29,895 nt of DNA from a virus, in the IMG/VR virus record IMGVR_UViG_3300044535_000550, positions 1-29,895 of that record. The stretch is one strand, 5' to 3'. The position numbers and the translations under genes were made by a program. The notes under the pieces are model-generated. The model was not told where the DNA came from. It saw only the letters and a program-made list of their open reading frames with translations, and ran no database searches. Of the stretch, positions 1 to 6,985 are shown piece by piece; position 1 is the stretch's first letter, and each line of letters starts with the position of its first letter.

Positions 1-363
1 GCTACTGCTTTAAAAGATGTTGATTCAGATAACGAACCAGATGCTTTTATTGTATATAAAAACACACCATTTGGTAAAAAGATTTCTTTACTAGGAACAA
101 ATAATAAAAAATCTGCTAAATCAGACGTAGTTAAGAAAGTAATAGAACTTTGTAAAAGTAAAGGTTGGTTCTTAGAGGCAAGTCTAAAGATGGAAGAGAT
201 TATGAAAACATCTGGAGCTCCTGTTGTACAAGACGAAGAAAAAATACAAGCAATAGTAGGTCCTACTAAGAAAGTAGAAATGGTAGGTGATGGGTATTAT
301 ACTAGAGCTCTTACAAAAGTAGATAAGAGAATTACAAAAAGAATATACGGTAATCCATTATAA
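1..363 (+). CDS. C-terminal part of an unknown phage protein (5' end outside the window)
   Basis: Reading frame 1 is open from the first base to a TAA at 361-363, giving 120 residues with no start inside the window. The visible part is mixed alpha/beta in character and lysine-rich (for example PFGKKISLLG and VVKKVIELCKSKGW) and ends RITKRIYGNPL. I recognise no family. Its stop overlaps the ATG of the next small gene (TAATG), so the two are probably translationally coupled. Codon use (AGA for Arg, A/T-ending codons) matches the neighbouring genes. Confidence 0.75.
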   Translation, partial: ATALKDVDSDNEPDAFIVYKNTPFGKKISLLGTNNKKSAKSDVVKKVIELCKSKGWFLEASLKMEEIMKTSGAPVVQDEEKIQAIVGPTKKVEMVGDGYYTRALTKVDKRITKRIYGNPL

Positions 364-461
364 TGACAAACAGAGAAAAAAAAGAAGCTAATCGTAAGAA
401 GATAGCTAAAGCCACTGTTAAAGAGCAACAGAAAAAAGGCAACTACAAAAAGAAGACTTAG
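363..461 (+). CDS. Tiny lysine-rich basic protein (32 aa)
   Basis: A 32-residue frame starts at the ATG that overlaps the preceding stop (TAATG) and ends TAG at 459-461, one base before the next ATG at 463. The peptide begins MTNREKKEANRKK and ends in a KKKT tail. About 40% of residues are Lys or Arg and there is no hydrophobic core, so it is probably disordered and could bind nucleic acid. The support for a real gene is its exact fit between two coding frames and the chained start/stop arrangement. No function can be assigned. Confidence 0.5.
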   Translation: MTNREKKEANRKKIAKATVKEQQKKGNYKKKT

Positions 462-462
462 T

Positions 463-723
463 ATGCTTCCATTTGAAGAAGAAATAAAAGAAGGTTATTA
501 CGTTAGGACGTTTGATTCTAAAACTCCTGTAGACGAATTCGTATGGCATAGAGATCAAGAAGATCGATGGATAGAACCAATTGGTGAAACTGATTGGAGA
601 TTTCAGTACGACAACGAAGTGCCTATTCCTCTACAAAAGCTATTTATTAAAGCAGGAACCTACCACAGAGTAATTAGAGGGACCGGCACATTAACCTTAA
701 AGATTATTAAACAAAATGGCTAA
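463..723 (+). CDS. Small cupin-like phage protein
   Basis: This is an 86-residue protein. The pattern VWHRDQEDR (from residue 27), then a Trp/Phe-rich strand (DWRFQYDNEVP), then KAGTYHRVIRG near residues 64-73, followed by beta-type sequence, resembles small single-domain cupin or double-stranded beta-helix proteins found in T4-type phages. H29, D31 and H68 could form a metal site, although that is inference. I have seen similar unnamed small proteins in myovirus genomes but can name no function. It follows the preceding stop by one base and overlaps the start of the next small frame (ATG at 716). A CTATTTAT string at 640-647 lies inside the frame. Confidence 0.6.
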   Translation: MLPFEEEIKEGYYVRTFDSKTPVDEFVWHRDQEDRWIEPIGETDWRFQYDNEVPIPLQKLFIKAGTYHRVIRGTGTLTLKIIKQNG

Positions 724-850
724 AAAAGCATCAGCAGGCAGTTCTCAAAAAGTATCCTTTGGTAAGAAAAGACAAGGACCAGGTTCGGAGAAAAAGAGTT
801 ACGGCCCAAAAGAACAAAAACCAAAGAAGTATAGAGGTCAAGGTCGATAA
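716..850 (+). CDS. Tiny basic, Gly/Lys-rich protein (44 aa)
   Basis: A 44-residue frame starts inside the end of the cupin-like gene (8-base overlap) and ends TAA at 848-850, overlapping the next ATG at 850. The sequence begins MAKKASAGSSQKVSFGKK and ends PKKYRGQGR. It is very basic, rich in Gly, Lys and Ser, and low in complexity, so it is almost certainly unstructured on its own. A short arginine/glycine tail of this kind could contact RNA, DNA or a capsid. The chain of overlapping stops and starts on both sides supports it as a gene. No function is known to me. Confidence 0.55.
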   Translation: MAKKASAGSSQKVSFGKKRQGPGSEKKSYGPKEQKPKKYRGQGR

Positions 851-1281
851 TGAAACTATCAAGAATCATACTAGAAGGTCCTATCGGATATGATCCAGAA
901 TATAATGCGATTATAGATAAGATAAAAGACAAAGGCGGTAAGTACTTAGGTGCTGGCGACTATGGTGCTGTTTACCTACTAGGAGGAAGAGCTGTTAAAG
1001 TAACAACAGACGAGATTGAGATAGAACATGCTTTAAAGCTACTCGGAAAAAAGACAAAATACTTTGTACATATACATGATGTGAAAGAGATTAATCCAAA
1101 GTTAGGAGTAATAACGATGGATATAATGGCACCACATCGAGGAGAAGTACCAGAAGAGTTTTTAGACGCTCTAGAAAAAGAAGCTAAAAAGTTAGGAATA
1201 GATCCTGATGAATTAGATATTCGTCCAGATAACTTTATGGAAGATCCTTCTACAGGAAAGATAAAGATGACCGACGTTTAA
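850..1281 (+). CDS. Minimal protein-kinase-like protein with a capsid-targeting-type leader
   Basis: The 143-residue protein opens MKLSRIILE|G, the leader shared by several genes here, ending in the I-x-E form cut by T4 gp21-type proteases. After it come protein-kinase landmarks: a glycine loop LGAGDYGAVY (residues 33-42), an AVK lysine (K50), a catalytic-loop-like LDIRPDNFM with D123 and N128, and a DFG-like TDV at 141-143 where the protein ends. The C-lobe beyond the DFG position is absent, so this is either a minimal kinase or a relic, and activity is uncertain. The family call is inference from motif order; no fold was computed. It is coupled to the previous gene by TAATG. A TATTTAT box follows it at 1292. 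Confidence 0.6.
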   Translation: MKLSRIILEGPIGYDPEYNAIIDKIKDKGGKYLGAGDYGAVYLLGGRAVKVTTDEIEIEHALKLLGKKTKYFVHIHDVKEINPKLGVITMDIMAPHRGEVPEEFLDALEKEAKKLGIDPDELDIRPDNFMEDPSTGKIKMTDV

Positions 1282-1291
1282 AAAAACTAAA

Positions 1292-1300
1292 CTATTTATT
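1292..1300 (+). promoter_or_regulatory. Putative late promoter box CTATTTATT
   Basis: CTATTTATT lies in the 37-base gap between the kinase-like gene and the gene at 1319, ending 18 bases before the ATG. It is one of twelve such boxes found upstream of transcription-unit starts in this window. Confidence 0.5.
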
Positions 1301-1318
1301 TAATATAAATGTATTAAA

Positions 1319-1861
1319 ATGAGCAATAACTTTGATTTAAGAAAATTCTTAACAGAAAATAAACTAACTTCCGTTGCGAGAACAATAAATGAAGCAGCAG
1401 AACTAAGCCCAATTGAACAAGAATTAGTAGATGCTGTAATGGGCAATGTTAACGAAGCTATTGATTTAAGTAAGATACTTAACAAAGTTAAATTATTAGC
1501 TAATAAAGGACTACTTACAGTAGCTATGGCAAGTGCTATTTTAGCTTCTTGCGGTTCCGCTGGCTCATCAGATGAAATTTTTAAACGTGAACTTGACAAT
1601 CTTAAAAAAGTAGATAGTATAGAACACGTACAAAAGACAAGAATCGATAGCATATCAAACGATGTTAAATCAAATCCAACTACAGCAACTATTAAAGAAT
1701 CAGAAGGATATGTTGAAGTAATGGGAGATGATTTTGACGAAGCAGTAGATCAAATCGTTTTTGCTTGGGAGCAATGGAAAAACGGACCAGCAACAGAGCC
1801 GGAAGATATTGAGCCAGCAAGAGAAGACGTAGTAAGTTACATTAGATCTCTACTTAAATAA
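1319..1861 (+). CDS. Probable capsid-cargo protein with an internal lipoprotein-like segment
   Basis: This 180-residue protein has no recognised family. Its N-terminus contains three possible gp21-type sites: FLTE|N after residue 13, INE|A after 25 and VNE|A after 46. The stretch after E46 has the form of a bacterial lipoprotein signal: a lysine-containing n-region (residues 47-63), a hydrophobic core GLLTVAMASAIL (64-75) and a lipobox-like LASC with C78, followed by GSAGSSDE. The rest is acidic and helical. A lipobox 78 residues from the start is unusual and could not act as a signal unless the front is removed, which prohead processing could do. A late-type box is 18 bases upstream and a terminator lies downstream at 1890. 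Confidence 0.65.
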   Translation: MSNNFDLRKFLTENKLTSVARTINEAAELSPIEQELVDAVMGNVNEAIDLSKILNKVKLLANKGLLTVAMASAILASCGSAGSSDEIFKRELDNLKKVDSIEHVQKTRIDSISNDVKSNPTTATIKESEGYVEVMGDDFDEAVDQIVFAWEQWKNGPATEPEDIEPAREDVVSYIRSLLK

Positions 1862-1875
1862 TATTTCCGAAATAT
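1861..1875. repeat. 15-base palindrome after the lipobox gene
   Basis: ATATTTC-C-GAAATAT is a perfect 7-base inverted repeat around one base, starting at the last base of the stop codon. It could be a protein-binding site or chance in AT-rich sequence. Its core TTTCCGAAA occurs in reverse orientation at 20251-20259. Confidence 0.3.
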
Positions 1876-1889
1876 AAAAATAACTAAAG

Positions 1890-1916
1890 AAAGGCTTGCT
1901 TATGTGAGCCTTTTTT
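1890..1916 (+). terminator. Rho-independent terminator
   Basis: AAAGGCT (1890-1896) pairs with AGCCTTT (1907-1913). Inner TGC/GTG pairing leaves a four-base loop (TTAT), and the right arm runs into a T-tract to 1916. It separates the first gene block from the primase gene. Confidence 0.8.
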
Positions 1917-1938
1917 CGTATATTAAGGTAATAGTTAC

Positions 1939-2871
1939 GTGCATATGGAATATACTTTTCTTTTAGGAGCGGTTGAGAATGTGTTAGGTAAGAGTTACAA
2001 ACGAGCAAAGGATAATTATGCTTTCACTTGTCCTTTCTGTAATCATAGAAAACCTAAGCTGGAAATCAACCTTAATACAAACGACAAGGGAGAGAATCCT
2101 TGGGAATGTTGGGTATGTGAAACTAAAGGGCGTACTATTAAGTCTTTATTAAAGCAGCTTAAAATAAGCGGACCTCAAGCACAAGAAGTTCTTCAGTATA
2201 TAAAGAAAGGAGAAGAGGTAGAATATCAGGTAGTAAAGTTAGTAGAGTTACCTAAAGAATTTCAACCTCTATATTCAGCACCTGCTACATCCTTCTCTGC
2301 TAATATTGCAAGAAAGTATCTTTATGATAGAGGCATTACAGATAACGATATTTTAAAATATAACATTGGTTATTGTATCGCAGGAGAATTTAGCGATAGG
2401 ATAATCATACCATCATATGACCAAAACAATCAATTAAACTTTTACGTAGCTAGATCTTTTAACAGAAGTTATGCTAAGTATAAAAACCCCGAAGCTTCTA
2501 AAGATATAATAGTCTTTGAAAACTTAATAAACTGGAATCAACCTATAATAATATGTGAAGGAGTATTCGATGCAATGGCTATTCGAAGAAACGCTATACC
2601 TATTTTAGGAAAAAATATATCGAAGTCTCTTTTAAAGAAAATAGTTTCAAGTAAAGTAAAAGAAATCTATATAGCTTTAGATAGAGATGCTTTAAAGAAA
2701 GCGGTTAAGTTTTGCGAACAGTTCATTAGTATGGGTAAAAAAGTATACTTAGTAGATATGGACGAGAAGGATCCAAGTGAAATGGGTTTTCAATTATTCA
2801 CCAATCACATCCAAGATGCAGAAGAGCTAGATTTAAGTTCTCTTTTGCAATACAAATTAAACTTATTATGA
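1939..2871 (+). CDS. DnaG-type DNA primase (zinc finger plus TOPRIM)
   Basis: This protein of about 310 residues should make RNA primers for phage DNA replication. The N-terminal zinc-binding module has CPFC at 31-34 and CWVC at 57-60, as in DnaG and the T4 gp61/T7 gp4 primases. A TOPRIM domain follows: the conserved Glu in IICEGVFDAMAI (E207) and the metal-binding DRD in IYIALDRDAL (D248, D250). There is no helicase domain. Two starts are possible: GTG at 1939, which has AAGG ten bases upstream, or ATG at 1945. The downstream nuclease gene overlaps its stop by 4 bases (ATGA). No TATTTAT box precedes it, as expected for an early or middle gene embedded among late ones. Confidence 0.9.
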   Translation: MHMEYTFLLGAVENVLGKSYKRAKDNYAFTCPFCNHRKPKLEINLNTNDKGENPWECWVCETKGRTIKSLLKQLKISGPQAQEVLQYIKKGEEVEYQVVKLVELPKEFQPLYSAPATSFSANIARKYLYDRGITDNDILKYNIGYCIAGEFSDRIIIPSYDQNNQLNFYVARSFNRSYAKYKNPEASKDIIVFENLINWNQPIIICEGVFDAMAIRRNAIPILGKNISKSLLKKIVSSKVKEIYIALDRDALKKAVKFCEQFISMGKKVYLVDMDEKDPSEMGFQLFTNHIQDAEELDLSSLLQYKLNLL

Positions 2872-3650
2872 TAAGACAAGGAGATAACCTTTTAGTAGAA
2901 GATACTAAAAAGAATCTATCCTACAATCCTGATTTAAAGCAAATCAATTTTCTAGATAGAAGAGTTTATAAACGCTCAGAAGGAGTATATTACCCATCTG
3001 TAACTACTATTTTACAGTACTTACCAAAAAACAAATTCTTTGAGAATTGGCTAAAAGATGTAGGACATAATGCAGAAATCATTATGCAGAAAGCAGGTAA
3101 GGAAGGTACACAGGTTCATAAAGCTATTGAGATTCTAGTAGAAGGAGGAGAGATTAGCTGGATGGATGATTACGGAAATGCAAGATATTCTCAAATAGTA
3201 TGGGAAATGATTTTAAAGTTTCATGAGTTCTGGACAACTTATAAACCTAAATTAATCTCTACAGAACAATTCGTATTTTCAGATGAACATAAGTATGCAG
3301 GTACTGCCGATCTTGTCGTAGAGATGGGTGGAGAAACTTGGCTACTAGATATTAAGACATCTAATGCATTACATAAAAGCTATGATTTACAATTAGCAGC
3401 TTATGCAAAAGGATTTAAAGAATGTAAGAATGTAGACATTCAAAGAACAGGGGTACTTTGGTTAAAAGCAAATACTAGAAGTGCTTCTAAAAAAGAAGGA
3501 GTATACCAAGGTAATGGCTGGCAGATTAAAGTAGTAGATGAAATTGACTATAATTTTGACTTATTTAAGACTGTATATAAGCTGTACGAGTTAGAGAATC
3601 CAACAACTGAACCAATTTATACAGCTTACCCGACTAGTATAAAACTTTGA
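2868..3650 (+). CDS. PD-(D/E)XK nuclease, RecB/Cas4-like
   Basis: This 260-residue protein shows the full RecB-family nuclease signature: a histidine in the GTQVHKAIE helix (H84), E133 in STEQF, GTADLVVE with D148, WLLDIKTS with D161 and K163, and the QLAAYA motif (175-180). It is probably a DNA exonuclease or nickase used in replication or recombination. Its position directly after primase, with a 4-base overlap, suggests co-translation and a role in replication. The N-terminal 40 residues before SVTTIL are less conserved in character. No helicase or iron-sulfur cysteine cluster is visible, so it is RecB-nuclease-like rather than a full Cas4. The next gene follows a TATTTATA box. Confidence 0.85.
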   Translation: MIRQGDNLLVEDTKKNLSYNPDLKQINFLDRRVYKRSEGVYYPSVTTILQYLPKNKFFENWLKDVGHNAEIIMQKAGKEGTQVHKAIEILVEGGEISWMDDYGNARYSQIVWEMILKFHEFWTTYKPKLISTEQFVFSDEHKYAGTADLVVEMGGETWLLDIKTSNALHKSYDLQLAAYAKGFKECKNVDIQRTGVLWLKANTRSASKKEGVYQGNGWQIKVVDEIDYNFDLFKTVYKLYELENPTTEPIYTAYPTSIKL

Positions 3651-3658
3651 TATTTATA
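3651..3658 (+). promoter_or_regulatory. Putative late promoter box TATTTATA
   Basis: TATTTATA starts directly after the stop of the nuclease gene and ends 19 bases before the ATG at 3678. It would open the accessory-enzyme unit 3678-6949. An AAGGA stretch at 3659-3663 lies between the box and the gene. Confidence 0.5.
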
Positions 3659-3677
3659 AGGAAAGAAGTAAACATAA

Positions 3678-4616
3678 ATGAAACTCTCACAACTAATATT
3701 AGAAGCTAAAGCCAAGCCAAAAGCCGTTATTATGGCTGGAGGTGCTGGTGCAGGTAAAAGTTACCTTCTTAATCAATTAGATTTAGGAGGGTTAACTATT
3801 TACAACCCAGATAAATACGTAGAAGATAAAGAACATCCATACTACGGCAATCTTTCAGCAGCAGCTAATCAAGTAAACCAAGACGTAGAAGATGCGTCGC
3901 AAAATAAAGAAAACTTTATATGGGATACTACAGCTTCTAATTCTAAGAAAGTACAAGACCTTATAGTTAAAGGCTATGAAGTTTTTATGGTAATGGTGTA
4001 TACGCACCCTTTAATTTCCTTTATTTCAAATTTTGAAAGAGAAAGACAGATACCAAAGACAGCTGTTTTTTCAACTTGGAGAGATGTATATCAACAAATT
4101 GGCTATTATAAAGGATTATTAGGAGATAACTTTATGTTATTTGCTAACGATAGAGGCGGTAAATACGATAAAGAGATAAAAGAATTTAACGTAGCAGCAA
4201 GAAATGGATCTAATGGAATTTCAGACTACTTAGCAAAGTATATGGAAGATCACGGGGGTGCTGAAGGATTTATTTCTACTTTTAGAAAGCCATATGATAT
4301 CGAAGATAAAAATGCAGCCGATGCTTATAGAAAAGAAACAGCTAATATAGACTATAATAGAGAAGACGAGTCTATGGATAAGCAGTTAAAGAAGTACTGG
4401 ATGGGCTTTTATGAGAAGAATGGAACAGGACCTGGAGATGATAAGATGAAAAAGAAGGTTAGTTCTATTACCAGTGTTCGTCAAAAAGCTGATGAAAAAA
4501 ATAAAGAAGTATTAGATAATATTGCCGATATGATCCATAACGCTAAGTTTACAGAACAATTAAAAGGTTCTACAGTAGCAGAAATTGATCAAAGAGTACA
4601 AAACTTTTTAGCATAA
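3678..4616 (+). CDS. Zeta-toxin-like P-loop kinase with capsid-targeting-type leader
   Basis: This 312-residue protein starts MKLSQLILE|A, the shared leader. A P-loop follows at once (VIMAGGAGAGKSYL, about residues 18-31), then NPDKYVED, FIWDTTASN and VMVYTHPL. This order is typical of zeta-toxin/polynucleotide-kinase-like P-loop kinases (known zeta toxins phosphorylate UDP-sugars; others act on nucleic acid ends). The substrate cannot be read from sequence. The C-terminal third is charged and helical and has no assignment. Its stop overlaps the next ATG (TAATG), coupling it to the nucleotidyltransferase. If the leader is functional, the kinase would be packaged in the head and delivered to the host with the DNA. 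Confidence 0.75.
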   Translation: MKLSQLILEAKAKPKAVIMAGGAGAGKSYLLNQLDLGGLTIYNPDKYVEDKEHPYYGNLSAAANQVNQDVEDASQNKENFIWDTTASNSKKVQDLIVKGYEVFMVMVYTHPLISFISNFERERQIPKTAVFSTWRDVYQQIGYYKGLLGDNFMLFANDRGGKYDKEIKEFNVAARNGSNGISDYLAKYMEDHGGAEGFISTFRKPYDIEDKNAADAYRKETANIDYNREDESMDKQLKKYWMGFYEKNGTGPGDDKMKKKVSSITSVRQKADEKNKEVLDNIADMIHNAKFTEQLKGSTVAEIDQRVQNFLA

Positions 4617-5845
4617 TGGCAGTAATATTATACCCAGGAGCATTCAAACCACCACATAGAGGTCATTTTGATTTAGTAAAATCTTTAATAAACGGGACAG
4701 CTCAAGCAAGAACATATGACTTAGAGTCAAGTGAAGATGCAGCAGATCAGTTACTTAAAGGAAAAGCTGAAAAGATAGAAAAGATTGACAGGGTAATGAT
4801 TTATATCGGTAGTAGTGTTCGTAACGGTATAGATAGAGAAGATTCTAAAGCAGTATGGGATATCTATAAAAAATACTTACCTGGAAATGTAGAGGTAATT
4901 GTAGCAGATGCCAATCCAATGCTTGTAGCTAGAAGTCATGCTAAGAATAGACCTACTGAGAAGTTTTACGCTGTAACAGGAGTTAGATCTTCAGAGGATT
5001 ACGTAGACTTAAGAAGAGTAAGTGCATTCAAAGGGTTAGATAATGTACAGGGATTAGCAGTAAGCGGTGGAGAAAATTCAAACGTAAGAGCAACTGGTTT
5101 TAGAGACGCAATTTTAAACGGAAGTCTCGACGATGTCTTAGATTTCTTTCCAAAAGAATTATCAAGACAAGAGATCTTAAAAATAGTAGAAATGTTAAAA
5201 CAAGGAATTATAGCTGAAATGATAGCTGAAAAGATAGAGGATATATACTCAGGTTGGTTTGATGAAGATACAATTACAGAAAACTCATCCGGTATACCTT
5301 TACAAAACACAGCTACAGTCACTTCTCAAGATCGAGATTATTTAGGAGATCAACTAAAAGCTATACAAGGTATTATAGATGATAGATTTGAAGCTGAATT
5401 AAACGGTGATCGAATTGTAGTAAAATTAAAAGGAGAGAGCCCTTATAATACATCTGATATGCCTGCGAATTACGACTACGGTGAACATTTTGCAGGACTT
5501 TTAGAGTATATGATAAGAGAGGGTATGCAAGTAGAACCTCTACCGGAAGTCAAAATACGTAGAGATTTAGCTGAAGCAGAAAACTTTTTTGGTAAGACAG
5601 CTTACTACAATCCTGCAGATAAAGAAATTGTACTATATGTAGCAGGTAGACATCCTAAAGATGTTACAAGATCTTTTTCTCATGAAATGGTACACCACAT
5701 GCAAAATCTACAAGGTAGATTAGGTAACAGAGGTACAACAGATACAAACGCAGATAAAGAATTAGCAGCATTAGAAGAAGAAGCATACCTAAAAGGTAAT
5801 ATGGTATTTAGAAACTGGGAAGATTCCCAAAAAAATAAAAAATAA
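4616..5845 (+). CDS. Nucleotidyltransferase fused to a zincin metalloprotease-like domain
   Basis: This 409-residue protein has two domains. Residues 1-185 form a cytidylyl/adenylyltransferase-type domain: GAFKPPHRGHF has the HxGH motif (H14, H17), and ENSNVRATGFRDAILNG matches the C-terminal (S/T)-x-x-R signature of such enzymes, followed by DDVLDFFP. Residues 310-409 contain HEMVHH (HExxH, H356/E357/H360) with candidate third zinc ligands at E387-E389, as in gluzincin-type metallopeptidases. A helical linker includes two IAE sites (after E201 and E205) that a gp21-type protease could cut, separating the halves. The start is fixed by the TAATG overlap. Substrates are unknown; NMN, phosphate esters or sugars are all possible for the first domain. 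Confidence 0.75.
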   Translation: MAVILYPGAFKPPHRGHFDLVKSLINGTAQARTYDLESSEDAADQLLKGKAEKIEKIDRVMIYIGSSVRNGIDREDSKAVWDIYKKYLPGNVEVIVADANPMLVARSHAKNRPTEKFYAVTGVRSSEDYVDLRRVSAFKGLDNVQGLAVSGGENSNVRATGFRDAILNGSLDDVLDFFPKELSRQEILKIVEMLKQGIIAEMIAEKIEDIYSGWFDEDTITENSSGIPLQNTATVTSQDRDYLGDQLKAIQGIIDDRFEAELNGDRIVVKLKGESPYNTSDMPANYDYGEHFAGLLEYMIREGMQVEPLPEVKIRRDLAEAENFFGKTAYYNPADKEIVLYVAGRHPKDVTRSFSHEMVHHMQNLQGRLGNRGTTDTNADKELAALEEEAYLKGNMVFRNWEDSQKNKK

Positions 5846-5850
5846 AGGTT

Positions 5851-6378
5851 ATGAAAAGTTTATTCGAATTACTAGAAGTAGAAAAAGAAAAACCACAGTA
5901 TAAAATATACTGCGACATGGATGGTGTATTAACAGACTTTGAAGAAAGATTTGAACACTATTCAGGAATGAAACCAGATCAGTATGAAGCAAAACATGGC
6001 GCTGCTGGCTTCTGGGAACTAATAGACAATAAAGTAGGTATTAAGTTTTGGGTAGGAATGAAGTGGATGAATGGAGGTAGAGAGCTTTGGAATTTTATTT
6101 CTAAGTATGAACCATCTATTCTTAGTTCACCATCAAGACATGATAACTCAAGATTAGGAAAAAACTTATGGGTAAAGAATAACTTATCACCTAAGCCTAA
6201 AGTTATCTTTGCTTACTCAGCAGACAAGCAACGATATGCAAATGAGAATGCAATTTTAATTGACGATAAGAAATCAAATATAGAACAATGGGAAGCATCA
6301 GGCGGAATCGCTATTAGATGTCTTCACGGTAATATAGCACCGGTACTAGCTAAATTAAAAGAACTTGGTTATGAGTGA
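5851..6378 (+). CDS. HAD-superfamily phosphatase (5'-nucleotidase-like) with leader
   Basis: This 175-residue protein begins MKSLFELLE|V, a variant of the shared leader. HAD motif I is CDMDGVLTDF (D22, D24), motif II is in ILSSPS (S92/S93), and motif IV is ILIDDKKSNIEQW (D138, D139). The length and the DMDGVLTDF form suit the 5'(3')-deoxyribonucleotidase or polynucleotide 3'-phosphatase group. Close to a P-loop kinase and a nucleotidyltransferase, it may act in nucleotide or nucleic-acid end metabolism. The pairing of kinase and HAD phosphatase recalls T4 Pnkp, although there the two are one protein. The next gene overlaps its end. Confidence 0.85.
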   Translation: MKSLFELLEVEKEKPQYKIYCDMDGVLTDFEERFEHYSGMKPDQYEAKHGAAGFWELIDNKVGIKFWVGMKWMNGGRELWNFISKYEPSILSSPSRHDNSRLGKNLWVKNNLSPKPKVIFAYSADKQRYANENAILIDDKKSNIEQWEASGGIAIRCLHGNIAPVLAKLKELGYE

Positions 6379-6949
6379 TAGTTTACTTAAAAAAGAATTT
6401 AAACAAAGTGATGTACAGAGAGTTAGGAATTTAGTAAATAAAGATTATACTGCTAAAACTAAGTCAAGTGTAGGTTATGAAAAAGAAACCAAACGTCATA
6501 AAGAAGGTGATATATGGGAGGAAGTAGGAAAGCAGTGGACTATTAAAAACGGTATTAAGCAGAATGTAACTAAGTTAGATGCTGCAAAAAAAGCTGTAAG
6601 AGTCCCTCTTAGATGTCCTCAATGTAGTGGGTCAATGGAACATCACCTGCATAAAAGAATGTATACCTTACATAAGGTTTGTTTTGATTGTACAATAAAA
6701 TACGAAGATACTCTAAAGAAAGTAGGTCTCTATGAGGCTTATGCTAAGAAAATGCTACAAGGTAATATGATTACTTTTGCAGCAGATATAGAAGCTTGGG
6801 TATTAGAATCTCTAAATGAAACAGATACTTTTGTAACTGAACAAGGAGACGTAGAAGATTGGAAGAATAATAATACTAAATTTAAAAAAGAGGTTTTAGA
6901 TAAACTACAAGAATACCTAAAGCACTTGAAGAGTAATATAGATAGTTAA
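6371..6949 (+). CDS. Zn-finger protein of unknown function
   Basis: The ATG at 6371 overlaps the preceding stop by 8 bases; a TTG at 6365 is in frame but less likely. The product is 192 residues. A Cys4 zinc-ribbon-like module, CPQC then CFDC 28 residues later, with His-rich sequence between (MEHHLHKR), lies in the middle. The N-terminal part is charged and the C-terminus helical (LDKLQEYLKHLKS). Such a module may bind nucleic acid or a polymerase. The family is unknown to me. It is the last gene before the TATTTATA box at 6951. Confidence 0.75.
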   Translation: MSDSLLKKEFKQSDVQRVRNLVNKDYTAKTKSSVGYEKETKRHKEGDIWEEVGKQWTIKNGIKQNVTKLDAAKKAVRVPLRCPQCSGSMEHHLHKRMYTLHKVCFDCTIKYEDTLKKVGLYEAYAKKMLQGNMITFAADIEAWVLESLNETDTFVTEQGDVEDWKNNNTKFKKEVLDKLQEYLKHLKSNIDS

Positions 6950-6950
6950 C

Positions 6951-6958
6951 TATTTATA
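6951..6958 (+). promoter_or_regulatory. Putative late promoter box TATTTATA
   Basis: The box, preceded by C (AACTATTTATAAG), starts just after the stop at 6949 and lies 27 bases before the ATG at 6986. A T-rich stretch follows. Confidence 0.5.
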
Positions 6959-6985
6959 AGTAACTTTTTTATAATTCTAAAATAT

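Noticed and set aside
640-647. CTATTTAT string within the cupin-like gene
   Set aside because: It encodes part of KLFIKAG and is not next to a gene end, so I treat it as chance, though it could serve the genes at 716 or 850.
1300-1653. 117-codon minus-strand frame over the lipobox gene
   Set aside because: No start context, opposite to all other genes, and the plus-strand protein has coherent leader and domain features.
6365-6370. TTG start adding two residues to the Zn-finger protein
   Set aside because: An ATG two codons downstream is the simpler start and already overlaps the preceding stop.
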